Positions 8,498-17,553 are shown, numbered from the stretch's first letter. The stretch is DNA of 64,000 nucleotides from Paenibacillus sp. JJ-223 (GCF_927798175.1 NZ_CAKMMP010000014.1:62001-126000), one strand, 5' to 3'. A program made the numbers and translations. Notes: generated by a model not told the origin, from the sequence alone.

Positions 8498-9592
8498 TTA
8501 CACTCCTTTCTTGAGCAATTCAATAACGTCCCGAACCATGGCTACGGGAACGTCTTTTTCGATTCTTGCCGATCCGATGCGATCAGGTATGATAAAGACC
8601 ATATGGCCTTCACGGAACTTCTTGTCATGCATCATCGCATCCATTAAGGCATCCGTGTCCAAATGTTCCGGCATCGTCACCGGAAGACGCAATGCGCGCA
8701 GCATGCGGGTCGTTTCCTCATGCAGCCCCGCCGGCGCACCCAGCTTCTCGCCCAGCAGCGCCGATCCCGCCATGCCGATCGAGATGGCCTCGCCATGCAA
8801 AAACTCGCCGTATCCGGCGATGGCTTCGATGGCATGGCCGATCGTATGCCCCAGGTTCAACAGGGCGCGCTCTCCGTTCTCCCGCTCGTCCTTGGATACG
8901 ATTTCGGCTTTGATCGCACAGCCGCGTTCAAGGCCATAACCGAGTGCTTCCGCGTCGAGCGAGAGCAGCTTCTCCGCATTCTCCTCGCACCAGTGCGCGA
9001 AGGCTTCGTCGCGAATGAGCCCATGCTTCAGCATTTCGGACAATCCGGCCGAAACGTCCCTCGGAGGCAGCGTCTGAAGCGTGTCCACATCGTACAGCAC
9101 CAGTTCAGGCTGATGGAACGCGCCGATCATGTTCTTGGCTAGCGGATGGTTCACCGCCACCTTGCCGCCGACGCTGCTGTCATGCGCCAGAATCGTGGTC
9201 GGCACTTGAACGAATTTGACGCCGCGCATGTATGTAGCCGCTACGAATCCGGCCAGATCACCCACAACGCCGCCGCCGAGGGCAATGATCGCCGAGCTGC
9301 GATCCAGCTTGCCTTCGATGGCTGCCGTCATCATATCCTGATAGACGGCCAGCGATTTGGACGTTTCGCCGGAAGGAACCACGGCCGAAACGACCGTAAA
9401 TCCGGCTTCCTGAAGTGCCTGTTCCAGTGCAGGCAGGTATCGTGGACCTACTTTGTCATCGGTAATGATCAGCAGCGGGCTCTTTTTGGTCAGACCATAC
9501 TGTTCGAAGAAACGCGGCGCCTGTCCGAGCAAACCGCTGCCGATCAGGATCGGGTAAGAACGCTCGCCGAGCTGGACTGTTAGCTGGCGCAT
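8498..9592 (-). CDS. aroB: 3-dehydroquinate synthase
   Basis: NAD- and metal-dependent cyclisation of DAHP to 3-dehydroquinate in the shikimate pathway. It has 364 residues. Seen: VVPSGETSKSL, the NAD-binding GGGVVGDLAGFVA near residues 102-114, the metal-site ALLNLGHTIGHAIE and LHGEAISIGM. The ATG at 9592 is preceded by GGAGAG inside the aroC 3' end, and only one base separates the two genes. The longer upstream frame is aroC sequence read out of phase. Confidence 0.97.
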   Translation of the reverse strand: MRQLTVQLGERSYPILIGSGLLGQAPRFFEQYGLTKKSPLLIITDDKVGPRYLPALEQALQEAGFTVVSAVVPSGETSKSLAVYQDMMTAAIEGKLDRSSAIIALGGGVVGDLAGFVAATYMRGVKFVQVPTTILAHDSSVGGKVAVNHPLAKNMIGAFHQPELVLYDVDTLQTLPPRDVSAGLSEMLKHGLIRDEAFAHWCEENAEKLLSLDAEALGYGLERGCAIKAEIVSKDERENGERALLNLGHTIGHAIEAIAGYGEFLHGEAISIGMAGSALLGEKLGAPAGLHEETTRMLRALRLPVTMPEHLDTDALMDAMMHDKKFREGHMVFIIPDRIGSARIEKDVPVAMVRDVIELLKKGV

Positions 9593-9593
9593 C

Positions 9594-10763
9594 TTAGTAG
9601 CTCTCCAATTGTGCCTTGTAGCTCTCGTAATTCGAGCGGATCTCTTCCATGGAATCCCCGCCGAACTTCTCAAGGAACGCTTTGGCGATCTCCCATGCCA
9701 CGACATGCTCCATCACCACGCTGGCTGCAGGAACGGCACAAGCGTCCGAACGCTCGACTTGGGCGGTGAAAGCTTCCTTCGTATCGATATCCACGCTTTG
9801 CAGCGGTTTGTACAGCGTCGGAATCGGCTTCATCACGCCGCGAACGACAACCGGCATGCCGTTGGTCATACCGCCCTCGAATCCGCCAAGACGGTTCGTC
9901 GTGCGGTGGTATCCGCGCTCCTCGCTGTAGAGGATTTCGTCATGTACTTGGGAACCGCGGATCGTGCCTGCTTCAAAACCGATGCCGATTTCCACGCCTT
10001 TGAATGCGTTGATCGACATAACGCCTTGGGCAATGCGTGCATCCAGCTTGCGATCATACTGCACGTGGCTGCCCAATCCAACAGGAACACCTTCCACGAT
10101 GCATTCCACGATGCCGCCGATGGAGTCGCCTTCTTTTTTGATCAAGTCGATGTACTCTTCCATCTTTTTCTCGGTTTCTTTGTCGGTCACTCGTACGGAA
10201 GAAGCCTCCGTAATTTCGATCAACTCGTCGATCGGCAGATCCTGGTATGGCGCTTCGATCTCGCCGATGCGCAGTACGCGGCCTGCCACCTTGATGCCGA
10301 ATTCGGCCAAGAACTGGCGCGCCAACGCGCCGCAGGCGACGCGTACCGTCGTTTCGCGCGCGCTGGAGCGTTCCAGCACGTTGCGCAGATCTTTCAGGTT
10401 ATATTTCAAACCGCCGTTCAAGTCGGCATGGCCCGGACGAGGACGGTGCACCCGGCGTTTTTCTTCGTCACTACCCTCGATCGGCTCGATGTTCATAATG
10501 TTCTGCCAATGCTTCCAGTCGTTGTTCTGCACCACGAGCGCAACCGGAGCTCCCGTCGTATATCCGTGGCGCACTCCGCCGACAAAGTTCGCCTGATCTT
10601 TTTCAATCTGCATCCGGCGTCCGCGTCCATACCCTTTTTGGCGACGGTGCAGCTGGAAATTCAGCTCTTCGAAATCAATATGCAAATTGCTTGGCAATCC
10701 TTCGATAATGGCGGTCAATTGGGGTCCGTGCGTTTCCCCTGCGGTTAAATAGCGTAAACTCAT
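9594..10763 (-). CDS. aroC: Chorismate synthase
   Basis: Last common step of aromatic biosynthesis, EPSP to chorismate, needing reduced FMN. It has 389 residues. Seen: MSLRYLTAGETHGPQL at the N-terminus, RRQKGYGRGRRM, RPRPGHADLNG, RSSARETTVRVA, IGIGFEAG and the GGMTNGMPVVVR motif. The gene called aroF in B. subtilis is the same. The start has GGGGGA 8 bases upstream. It heads the aroC-aroB-aroH unit behind its own strong SigA promoter. Confidence 0.97.
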   Translation of the reverse strand: MSLRYLTAGETHGPQLTAIIEGLPSNLHIDFEELNFQLHRRQKGYGRGRRMQIEKDQANFVGGVRHGYTTGAPVALVVQNNDWKHWQNIMNIEPIEGSDEEKRRVHRPRPGHADLNGGLKYNLKDLRNVLERSSARETTVRVACGALARQFLAEFGIKVAGRVLRIGEIEAPYQDLPIDELIEITEASSVRVTDKETEKKMEEYIDLIKKEGDSIGGIVECIVEGVPVGLGSHVQYDRKLDARIAQGVMSINAFKGVEIGIGFEAGTIRGSQVHDEILYSEERGYHRTTNRLGGFEGGMTNGMPVVVRGVMKPIPTLYKPLQSVDIDTKEAFTAQVERSDACAVPAASVVMEHVVAWEIAKAFLEKFGGDSMEEIRSNYESYKAQLESY

Positions 10764-10825
10764 TTTACGTTCCCCCTTTAAACTGTTAAACTGCGCATTG
10801 CTAAAATCCCATAATTTCTTTGCTC

Positions 10826-10854
10826 ATTATAGTATAGCTGACCGGCTTTGACAA
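10826..10854 (-). promoter_or_regulatory. SigA promoter of aroC-aroB-aroH
   Basis: TTGTCA (10854-10849), 17-base spacer, perfect TATAAT (10831-10826), about 60 bases before the aroC ATG. The 243 bases between cheR and aroC otherwise show no gene or terminator I can support. Confidence 0.85.
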
Positions 10855-11006
10855 GAAAGTCCGCCTTTTCGCTGCATGTAAAGACAACATTCCGGCCGAT
10901 CCGCGCCCGGTCGCTGCATCCAAGGAAATTCAGGCAACGGCTTATGTGCAAATAACCGCCCGGGCACATCGCAATGTGCAACCGAACGGTTAACCGTTGG
11001 CGAATC

Positions 11007-11798
11007 CTATTTTTTGCGATAAAAGAACGTTTCTGCCGTTTCCAAACCGTATTGTCCCGGGGAAAAAATTTGCTCCGTACTGCCTACGAAAAGAATGCCC
11101 CCCGGCCGCAGGCTGGCTGCGAACTTATGGTACAGCAAGTTTTTCGCTTCCTCGGTAAAATAGATCATGACATTCCGGCACACGATCAAATCGTACCCTT
11201 CATCGAAACGGTCCGTCAGCAGATTCTGCTTCATGAACTTGACGGAGCTTTTCAGCTTGTCGTCGATTCGATACATTAAGCCATCCTGACGGAAATATCG
11301 GCTTGCTACGTCTTGGGGCACATCCTTGAGCGAACGCTCCATATACCGGCCTTCCTTGGCTTTGGCCAATGCGCCTTCATCGAGGTCGCTTGCCGTGATG
11401 GAGCTGTCCTTCAACACGCCCAGAATGTCCAAAATCATCGCAAGGGTGTAGGGCTCTTCTCCAGTGGAGCAAGCGGCACTCCACACTTTGGCACGCCTTT
11501 TGGACCCGATCAGATCAGGCAAAATGTCGTCCCGCAGCACTTCCCAGCGGTTGGGGTTGCGCCAAAACTCCGAAACGTTGATGGTCATGCGATCCAAAAA
11601 CTCATAAAAAAGTGCCTTGTCCTTCTGCATGGCGTCGAAAAATAACGCAAACGTATTAAACCCGTTTTTGTTGCGAAGCGTGGTCAGCCTTCTTTTCATC
11701 TGGCCTTCCTTGTATTGAGCAAGATCAATGCCTGTGCTCTCTTTGATTTTCCGGATAAATCCGGCGTAATCCTGATCCAATTGTTCCTGCTCCAGCAT
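11007..11798 (-). CDS. cheR: Chemotaxis protein methyltransferase CheR
   Basis: SAM-dependent methylation of glutamates on chemoreceptors. It has 263 residues. The N-terminal helical domain includes YKEGQMKRRL, and the methyltransferase domain shows the SAM motif AACSTGEEPYTLAM near residues 124-137, TASDLDEGAL, and the conserved CRNVMIYF near residues 208-215. A C-terminal receptor-binding pentapeptide tail is absent, as in the single-domain B. subtilis form. It sits between ndk and aroC exactly as in B. subtilis, without other chemotaxis genes. GGGTGAT provides the ribosome binding site. Confidence 0.94.
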   Translation of the reverse strand: MLEQEQLDQDYAGFIRKIKESTGIDLAQYKEGQMKRRLTTLRNKNGFNTFALFFDAMQKDKALFYEFLDRMTINVSEFWRNPNRWEVLRDDILPDLIGSKRRAKVWSAACSTGEEPYTLAMILDILGVLKDSSITASDLDEGALAKAKEGRYMERSLKDVPQDVASRYFRQDGLMYRIDDKLKSSVKFMKQNLLTDRFDEGYDLIVCRNVMIYFTEEAKNLLYHKFAASLRPGGILFVGSTEQIFSPGQYGLETAETFFYRKK

Positions 11799-11822
11799 CG
11801 TATCACCCTTCTGGCTAAAAAA

Positions 11823-12266
11823 TTACAACCAGGCTGCGATGCTCTTGTCGTACGCTACCAATTCCTCTGGTGCAAAGAAGTTCGCTGCTTCACGTTCGGC
11901 ACTCTCCGGAGAGTCCGCCCCGTGAATCAGATTATGCGGCGTATGGCTGGCAAAATCCCCACGAATGGTCCCCGGGGCAGCTTCCTTCACATTGGTTTTG
12001 CCAATGACGATGCGCGCCAGGGACACGATGTCGTCCCCTTCCCAAACCATCGCAAAGACGGGGCCGGAAGTAATAAATCGGACGAGCTCATCGAAAAACG
12101 GCTTTCCTTCATGCTCCGCATAATGACGCTTGGCCTGCTCCTCGGTCATCTGCACCAATTTGCCTGCCACCATTTTAAACCCTTTGTCCTCCAGGCGGCT
12201 AACGATACGTCCGATCAGACCACGCTGCACGCCATCCGGTTTCACCATCAAAAATGTACGATCCAC
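11823..12266 (-). CDS. ndk: Nucleoside diphosphate kinase (GTG start)
   Basis: Transfers gamma-phosphate between NTPs and NDPs through a phosphohistidine. It has 147 residues. The active-site His115 lies in HNLIHGADSPESAEREA, and the N-terminal FLMVKPDGVQRG carries the nucleotide-site lysine. The GTG start is chosen because GAGGAG lies 7 bases upstream; the longer frame adds residues with no family match. It lies 24 bases upstream of cheR. Confidence 0.96.
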   Translation of the reverse strand: MDRTFLMVKPDGVQRGLIGRIVSRLEDKGFKMVAGKLVQMTEEQAKRHYAEHEGKPFFDELVRFITSGPVFAMVWEGDDIVSLARIVIGKTNVKEAAPGTIRGDFASHTPHNLIHGADSPESAEREAANFFAPEELVAYDKSIAAWL

Positions 12267-12433
12267 GGGATCACTCCTCACTCACGGCTCATAATTATTA
12301 CCAAATATGTAGACGCAATCTTCTTGATTGTAACATAGATGTCCAATTCCTCCCAATGAGAAACATCACATCCAAGTACATTTTTTGCGCCAGTAGTCGC
12401 CAAGAGGCAGGCCCGTAACGGTTCAATGGAAAA

Positions 12434-13408
12434 TTAATGAGTGCGTTTGACGACGAAATGCGCAATGTCGCGCAAATTTTTGCTGGTTTTGATCTTTGGC
12501 AGCTGATCCAGAGCATCGAGCGCTTTCTTCATATATCGGTCAGCCAGTGCTTCGGCTTTAGCGATTCCTTGACTTTCGCGAATCATTCCAATCGCGTCCG
12601 ATGCGCTTGCGCGCCCTTCTTCCTGTCTAACGCGCGAAATCTCGGCTAGCAGCGGCTCTCGCAAACGCTCTTCCTCCAAGGCATACAGGACCGGCAGCGT
12701 AATGTTGCCCTGCTTCATGTCGCTGCCTGGCGGTTTGCCCAATTGTTTTTCCGTTCCCACCAGGTCGAGCACGTCATCCTGAATCTGAAAGGCCATGCCC
12801 ACATTGTATCCGTAAGTATAGAGCAGCGAGGACACTTGTTTAGGCGCGCGGGTAGCAAGCGCCCCAAGCTGACAGCTGACCGCGATCAGCAGTGCTGTTT
12901 TGCGACGGATGCGCAGCAAGTAATTGCGTACGCTTTGCCCGGTGTTGAAAAAGTCGCGGATCTGTTCCATTTCGCCGATGGACATCTGCACCATGGCCTT
13001 GGCCAGAATACGATGAATTGCCGGATCGGACAGTCCGGCCGTCAATTGCAATGCTTTACCGTAGATATAGTCGCCGGTATACATGGCAATCCGGTTATCC
13101 CATTTTGATTTCACGGTTGGTTTACCGCGGCGCGTCTCCGCATTGTCAATCACATCATCATGCACCAATGAAGCGGAGTGGATCAATTCCAGCGGAACCG
13201 CAATCAATTTCAAGCGTTCAATGTCGTATGTACCATACTTGCCGCCAAGCAGCACAAACACGGGACGCAAACGTTTCCCACCCGCTTTAAGCAAATGAAG
13301 GGATGTTTCGCTTAACAGCTGCTGCTCCCCTTCAACGCTGCGGTACAGTTCTTTTTCAATGTAATCCATATCCTTCTTCAGCAACCCGAAAATATCCAGT
13401 AGTTTCAT
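12434..13408 (-). CDS. hepT: Heptaprenyl diphosphate synthase component II
   Basis: Catalytic subunit that elongates FPP with IPP to the C35 side chain of menaquinone-7. It has 324 residues. The two aspartate-rich motifs are HDDVID (Asp84, Asp85, Asp88) and the second QDDVLD, and KAGGKRLRP is the IPP-binding segment. It needs the HepS partner, encoded about 2.6 kb upstream. Its own Shine-Dalgarno is weak (GGGTGA), and a 14-codon ORF ends in an ATGA overlap with its start, so translation may be coupled. Confidence 0.95.
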   Translation of the reverse strand: MKLLDIFGLLKKDMDYIEKELYRSVEGEQQLLSETSLHLLKAGGKRLRPVFVLLGGKYGTYDIERLKLIAVPLELIHSASLVHDDVIDNAETRRGKPTVKSKWDNRIAMYTGDYIYGKALQLTAGLSDPAIHRILAKAMVQMSIGEMEQIRDFFNTGQSVRNYLLRIRRKTALLIAVSCQLGALATRAPKQVSSLLYTYGYNVGMAFQIQDDVLDLVGTEKQLGKPPGSDMKQGNITLPVLYALEEERLREPLLAEISRVRQEEGRASASDAIGMIRESQGIAKAEALADRYMKKALDALDQLPKIKTSKNLRDIAHFVVKRTH

Positions 13409-13449
13409 TCGTTCACCCGTGTCAGCGTATTGTCAGTCCCTAATTCCAT
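13405..13449 (-). CDS. Possible 14-codon upstream ORF overlapping hepT start
   Basis: ATG at 13449, preceded by GGAAGG, reads MELGTDNTLTRVNE and stops at the TGA within the hepT ATGA junction. It lies in a 347-base gap between ubiX and hepT that holds no larger gene. It may serve as a leader peptide for translational coupling. The evidence is only the ribosome site, frame and overlap, so chance is quite possible. Confidence 0.35.
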   Translation of the reverse strand: MELGTDNTLTRVNE

Positions 13450-13601
13450 GCTACCTTCCCTTCCAGCAGGCCGATGGGCAGACGACTTCAATGATCATCC
13501 GCCCGCCCTTCCTGCTTATGCTCATCCATGTTCGATCACGCCATTTCCCGCCGTCTGGCCGACACCGGGAATTAAACTCTGCGACGATTTCTGAAACAAA
13601 A

Positions 13602-13632
13602 ATTATACAGAAGCTGCCGGAGCATGGGTCAA
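13602..13632 (-). promoter_or_regulatory. Candidate SigA promoter for hepT-ndk-cheR
   Basis: TTGACC (13632-13627) and perfect TATAAT (13607-13602) separated by 19 bases, about 190 bases before hepT. The long spacer lowers confidence. The gap otherwise contains only the 14-codon ORF. Confidence 0.5.
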
Positions 13633-13755
13633 GGCTGACTAAATACACTATACGCTGCTCAACTTTCACCCATACCCCGGAAAATCCGGGATTAAAACAG
13701 ATCCGACCTCACGCTGCAACGGCATATCGCCCATGCAAAAAAGGATATCTCCGGT

Positions 13756-14373
13756 TTAATCCCTTGAATCCGGTTCTCCCCATCTCCGGAACAACTGGTG
13801 TGGAATACGCAAGCTGTCCAACACCTTGCCCACCAGAAACATGATCAAGTCGTCCATCGTTTGGGGTTTGTAATAAAAAGCCGGCATGGCCGGAATCATG
13901 CGCACGCCAAGGCGCGAAAGCTTGAGCATGTTTTCCAGATGGATCGCATGCAGCGGCGTCTCGCGCGGCACCAGAATGAGCGGCCTTCCTTCTTTCATCA
14001 TGACATCCGCAGCGCGGGCCATCAGGTTATCGGAGGCGCCTTGCGCGATGGAAGAGAGCGTCCCCATGGAACACGGCATGACAATCATGCCGTCCGCCAG
14101 AAAAGAGCCGCTCGCAATCGAAGCTCCTATATCGCTTACCGGATGGTAGATCAGGGAACCGGAGCGGCCCCCAAACTTTTCGTCCAGGATCCGCTCGCGA
14201 TTCGTTACTTCCCAATCCAGCTCTTCTTTTAGTACGCGCCAGCCGGCGTTGGAGATCACCAGATGCACCTCGTAGTCCAGATCAAGCAGCGTTTCGATCA
14301 GCCTGATGCCGTAGATGCTGCCGCTGGCTCCCGTAATTCCGACAACAAGCCGTTTGTTGTCCAGTTGGAACAT
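13756..14373 (-). CDS. UbiX-family flavin prenyltransferase
   Basis: Members join a dimethylallyl group to FMN to make prenylated FMN, the cofactor of UbiD-family decarboxylases. It has 205 residues. Seen: VVGITGASGSIYGIRL (residues 10-25), the flavoprotein GASG motif, MPCSMGTLSSIAQGASDNLMARAADV, and RPLILVPRETPLHAIHLENM, all diagnostic of the family. It starts at the base next to the ubiA stop. No ubiD gene is adjacent. With ubiA and menG next door it probably serves menaquinone formation (MqnM-like role in the futalosine route), which is inference. Confidence 0.9.
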   Translation of the reverse strand: MFQLDNKRLVVGITGASGSIYGIRLIETLLDLDYEVHLVISNAGWRVLKEELDWEVTNRERILDEKFGGRSGSLIYHPVSDIGASIASGSFLADGMIVMPCSMGTLSSIAQGASDNLMARAADVMMKEGRPLILVPRETPLHAIHLENMLKLSRLGVRMIPAMPAFYYKPQTMDDLIMFLVGKVLDSLRIPHQLFRRWGEPDSRD

Positions 14374-15240
14374 TTATTTCACCGCCAGGTCGATCAAGGT
14401 AAACGTAAATACTACGATGCTCAGCACGCTGTTCATCGTAAAGAACGCGGTCTGGACACGGCTCATGTCGTTCGGCGACACAATGTAATGCTCATAGAAC
14501 AAGATGCCATAAGTAATCAGCATGCCTGCGCCATACCACCAGCTCAGATCGGTCATCAGAAGCAGCGCCAAAAATCCGACGGCGGTAATCACATGGAAAA
14601 ACTTCGCGATCTGCAAAGATTTGTGCAGTCCGAAGCGCGAGGGAATGGAATGAAGTCCCTCGTCTTGGTCAAACTCAAGATCCTGGCACGCATAAATGAT
14701 ATCGAAACCTGCCGTCCAGAACACGATGGTGACATAGAACACGATGGCCGTCCAGTCCATGGTACCGGTCACGGCTACCCATCCGCCCAGCGGCGCCAGT
14801 CCGATCGTCATGCCCAGCACAACATGGCACAACCACGTGAAGCGTTTGGTATAGGAATAAATGACGAGCATAAATACCGCGATTGGCAGCAGCTTCATCG
14901 AAAGCACGTTCAGGTTATATGAAGCCCAGAACAGCAAAATAAACGATACGATAACGAAAATGATGACTTCTCCGTTTTTCAACAACCCCGCGGGGATGGC
15001 ACGCATCGCCGTCCGCGGATTTTTGCCGTCGATCACCTGGTCGATCATGCGGTTAAGCCCGAAAGCGGCGCTTCTGGCACCGACCATCGCCAGCAGCACC
15101 CACATGATTTCGAGCCAGCTTGGAAACGTGTTGTTGACCACCATCGAGCCAAGAATGGCCCCCATGAAGGCAAATGGCAATGCAAAGAGCGTATGCTCGA
15201 TTTTGATCATTTCTAAAAAGATGCGAATTTTCCTAAACAT
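14374..15240 (-). CDS. UbiA-family aromatic polyprenyltransferase
   Basis: Integral-membrane prenyltransferase of 288 residues with about eight hydrophobic segments. The two magnesium-diphosphate motifs are visible: NRMIDQVIDGKNPRT near residues 64-78 and ACQDLEFDQDEGLHSIPSRFG near residues 185-205. It attaches an isoprenoid tail to an aromatic acid. The sequence resembles the 4-hydroxybenzoate or MqnP type more than MenA, and the neighbouring ubiX, menG and heptaprenyl synthase genes point to menaquinone. AAGGAG precedes the ATG, and one base separates it from menG. Confidence 0.9.
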   Translation of the reverse strand: MFRKIRIFLEMIKIEHTLFALPFAFMGAILGSMVVNNTFPSWLEIMWVLLAMVGARSAAFGLNRMIDQVIDGKNPRTAMRAIPAGLLKNGEVIIFVIVSFILLFWASYNLNVLSMKLLPIAVFMLVIYSYTKRFTWLCHVVLGMTIGLAPLGGWVAVTGTMDWTAIVFYVTIVFWTAGFDIIYACQDLEFDQDEGLHSIPSRFGLHKSLQIAKFFHVITAVGFLALLLMTDLSWWYGAGMLITYGILFYEHYIVSPNDMSRVQTAFFTMNSVLSIVVFTFTLIDLAVK

Positions 15241-15241
15241 G

Positions 15242-15961
15242 CTAATTCTCCTTGGTCCCAATATGCAGTGCCGCGATGCCTCCGGTTAGGGGGTAGGCCT
15301 GCACTTTCTTTAATCCGGTTTCTTCGAAAATGTGCGCCAGTTCCTTTCTTCCCGGAAATAGCGCCAACGAATCCGGCAGCCATTTGTATTGTTCGTAACG
15401 CTTGGCAAACAACTTGGCAAGTCTCGGCAGCACCTGTTCGAAATAAAAATAATAAATGCCCTTGAACGGCTGCCAGGTCGGCTTCGACAATTCAAGGCAC
15501 ACAACCATGCCGCCCGGTTTCGCGACGCGCTTCATCTCCGACAGCACCTGTCTCAGGTCTGGCACGTTGCGCAGCCCGAAACCGATGGTGACATAATCGA
15601 ACGAATTATCTTCGAAGGGGAGCGACATGGCGTTTCCCTGCACAAGCGTGATCTGATTCTGACGATTTGCAGCGTTCACTTTTCCCTGCCCGACCTGAAG
15701 CATGTTGTTGCTGAAATCCAGGCCGTGCATGTGCCCCGTTTCACTTGCCTCCGCCATGGCAAGGGTCCAGTCGCAAGTACCGCAACAAAGGTCCAGGCCG
15801 GTATCCCCTTTTGACATGTTCATTTTTTTCATCGTGAACTTGCGCCAGGCCTTGTGCCTGCGAAAACTCAAAATGTCGTTCATGATGTCGTATTTCCCGG
15901 CGATGCTCTCGAATACCGAATGGACGAATTCCTCTTTCGGTTTTGTCTCTGCGTTACCCAT
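15242..15961 (-). CDS. menG: Demethylmenaquinone methyltransferase
   Basis: SAM-dependent C-methylation of demethylmenaquinone, the final step of menaquinone synthesis (UbiE/MenG family). It has 239 residues. Seen: SIAGKYDIMNDILSFRRHKAWR near residues 19-40, the SAM loop LDLCCGTCDWTLAMAEA, HGLDFSNNML and TIGFGLRNVPDL, all family signatures. The ATG at 15961 follows GGGGGAGACGA; a start five codons earlier is less likely. It begins 11 bases after the hepS stop. Confidence 0.95.
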   Translation of the reverse strand: MGNAETKPKEEFVHSVFESIAGKYDIMNDILSFRRHKAWRKFTMKKMNMSKGDTGLDLCCGTCDWTLAMAEASETGHMHGLDFSNNMLQVGQGKVNAANRQNQITLVQGNAMSLPFEDNSFDYVTIGFGLRNVPDLRQVLSEMKRVAKPGGMVVCLELSKPTWQPFKGIYYFYFEQVLPRLAKLFAKRYEQYKWLPDSLALFPGRKELAHIFEETGLKKVQAYPLTGGIAALHIGTKEN

Positions 15962-15972
15962 TCGTCTCCCCC

Positions 15973-16833
15973 TCAATTCTCCCCCGCTGCCGCGCGCGAA
16001 GGCTGCAAATAGGCCAGGTAAGGCTCAAGAATCAAATGCACTTCCTCAAGCCCATGCTCTTTTGCGTCGTCCTGCAGCAGCAGTTGCACGCGGTTCACGG
16101 CACTGCGAAGCTTGTCCAGCAAAATGTCCTCGACCCGATGTTTTTTCAGCATGTTGCTCCGAACGTCCGGTGCCGGGTCGGATTGGCGCAGTGCATGCCG
16201 TTCTTCGTTGGACCCTTGCTCATATACATGCCAGAAGGCATAACTGTGAACAAAATGGCCGTCGTTCAAACGATGCAGCTCCGTCACGATCGTTTCACAG
16301 CGGCTAAACTCCTCAAGCAGGCATTCCCAGATCTTGCGATCCCCGGATTTGATCATATGCCCAAATGAAAGAAACAGCTGCATTTTCAGCTGCACCGTTT
16401 CACGCATGTATTCATCAGCAGAAACGAAAAATTTTTGCATCCGTGCATACAAACTCATCTTGCGAACATTGACTTCGGAAACCGCCCCGCTGAGCTTGCC
16501 GATCATCTCGATGCGCCCCGCATGGGCAAGGAGTTGATAGAAGCGGCTGCTTAAATAATCGCCGGCAAGCACATTCAGCTGCCTGGAGCGCATTTCCTGC
16601 TCTTTGCGTTCCCCGGCATCCGTATCGATCAGGTCATGCGTATCCATGGCCAATTGAACCAGCGACGTGGCGAGAGCGTACAGCTCGTCATGTCCCCTTT
16701 CATCCGTCCTTCCCACAAAAACCTGAAGCAGGCGCGCACGGCTATCCGGGAATGGCGGTATTTCCGTGTGCCGTCGAATCATGTCGTATTCGGTATATTT
16801 TTTTGCTAGTTCAGGTACGCGGTATGAATTCAT
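15973..16833 (-). CDS. hepS: Heptaprenyl diphosphate synthase component I
   Basis: Non-catalytic helical subunit needed with HepT for C35 diphosphate formation. It has 286 residues and lacks the DDxxD motif, as expected for component I. The conserved N-terminal half includes HDELYALATSLVQLAMDTHDLID (about residues 53-75), followed by the HepS-type RQLNVLAGDYLSSRFYQLLA. It heads the hepS-menG-ubiA-ubiX unit behind an extended -10 promoter and lies about 100 bases downstream of a gene for a membrane-anchored hypothetical protein. Confidence 0.9.
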   Translation of the reverse strand: MNSYRVPELAKKYTEYDMIRRHTEIPPFPDSRARLLQVFVGRTDERGHDELYALATSLVQLAMDTHDLIDTDAGERKEQEMRSRQLNVLAGDYLSSRFYQLLAHAGRIEMIGKLSGAVSEVNVRKMSLYARMQKFFVSADEYMRETVQLKMQLFLSFGHMIKSGDRKIWECLLEEFSRCETIVTELHRLNDGHFVHSYAFWHVYEQGSNEERHALRQSDPAPDVRSNMLKKHRVEDILLDKLRSAVNRVQLLLQDDAKEHGLEEVHLILEPYLAYLQPSRAAAGEN

Positions 16834-16887
16834 TTTCAGCCTCCGAGCCTTTCATTGTAAAACCCATTCTGCACTACAATCTTATAT

Positions 16888-16896
16888 ATTATAGCA
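16888..16896 (-). promoter_or_regulatory. Extended -10 promoter of hepS
   Basis: TGCTATAAT on the minus strand, a consensus extended -10 element, about 55 bases before the hepS ATG. No good -35 is visible at the expected distance, which is tolerated for TGn promoters. Confidence 0.6.
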
Positions 16897-16933
16897 TATG
16901 TTTCTTCGGCACGCACTGAATCCTGACATTCAT

Positions 16934-17485
16934 TTACCCTTGATTTGCCCTTTCGAATTGCTTCTTCCACAATGCCGTTTCCATGATATGGAACCATTCC
17001 TTCAAATTATCCGACAGCTTGGGGCTTGACCAGCCGCGCAGTTCGCCGATGGCACTTTCGGGCCATTGATTGCGCCGAATATCCGCAGCCAGCAGCAGAT
17101 GCCGTTGACGGGTCCATTCGTCCTCGGCCAGAACGCGGAGCAGCACCTGCTCCACGTTGGAGAAACCACCGAAAGACAGTTCGGCAACGTCTGCCATGCT
17201 GCCATAAATTTTTTGATATCCAATATCGGTGCCTGTGACCTTCAGGTCCAATTTCAATATCGATTTATCCCATTCTACTTTGGCGATCGGCGCAGCCAGC
17301 TGCATCGATGCCAAGGCGTCCACCAAGTTGTCCTGCGTAAGCTCGCGCGGCTGCTGGGCCGCGGTCACGGGCCGGGCATGCTCTCCTCCCAGCGTGCGAT
17401 GCTGCATGGACTGCAAAGCCACAAGCAAAAAGACGGCCGCAAAGGTTGCCAGAACCGAAGCAGTTACGATCAACCGCGGTTTCAT
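16934..17485 (-). CDS. Hypothetical protein with N-terminal membrane anchor
   Basis: I do not recognise the family. The 183-residue product starts MKPRLIVTASVLATFAAVFL, a positively charged start followed by one hydrophobic segment (about residues 5-25), then an Ala/Gln-rich linker and a soluble domain with alternating strand and helix character (WDKSILKLDLKVTG, EDEWTRQRHLLLAADIRR). This suggests an extracytoplasmic or anchored protein. The ATG has GAGGAGG 6 bases upstream, so it is very likely translated. It lies between mtrB and hepS where B. subtilis has no gene. Confidence 0.75.
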   Translation of the reverse strand: MKPRLIVTASVLATFAAVFLLVALQSMQHRTLGGEHARPVTAAQQPRELTQDNLVDALASMQLAAPIAKVEWDKSILKLDLKVTGTDIGYQKIYGSMADVAELSFGGFSNVEQVLLRVLAEDEWTRQRHLLLAADIRRNQWPESAIGELRGWSSPKLSDNLKEWFHIMETALWKKQFERANQG

Positions 17486-17553
17486 ATATGCCTCCTCGTC
17501 CCTACATGATAGTGTAGTCTGTCCAGTAAAGGCTCATACCTCATTGTACAACG

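Noticed and set aside
13451..13669. 72-codon minus-strand frame between ubiX and hepT
   Set aside because: It overlaps the candidate hepT promoter, lacks a ribosome site and matches no family.
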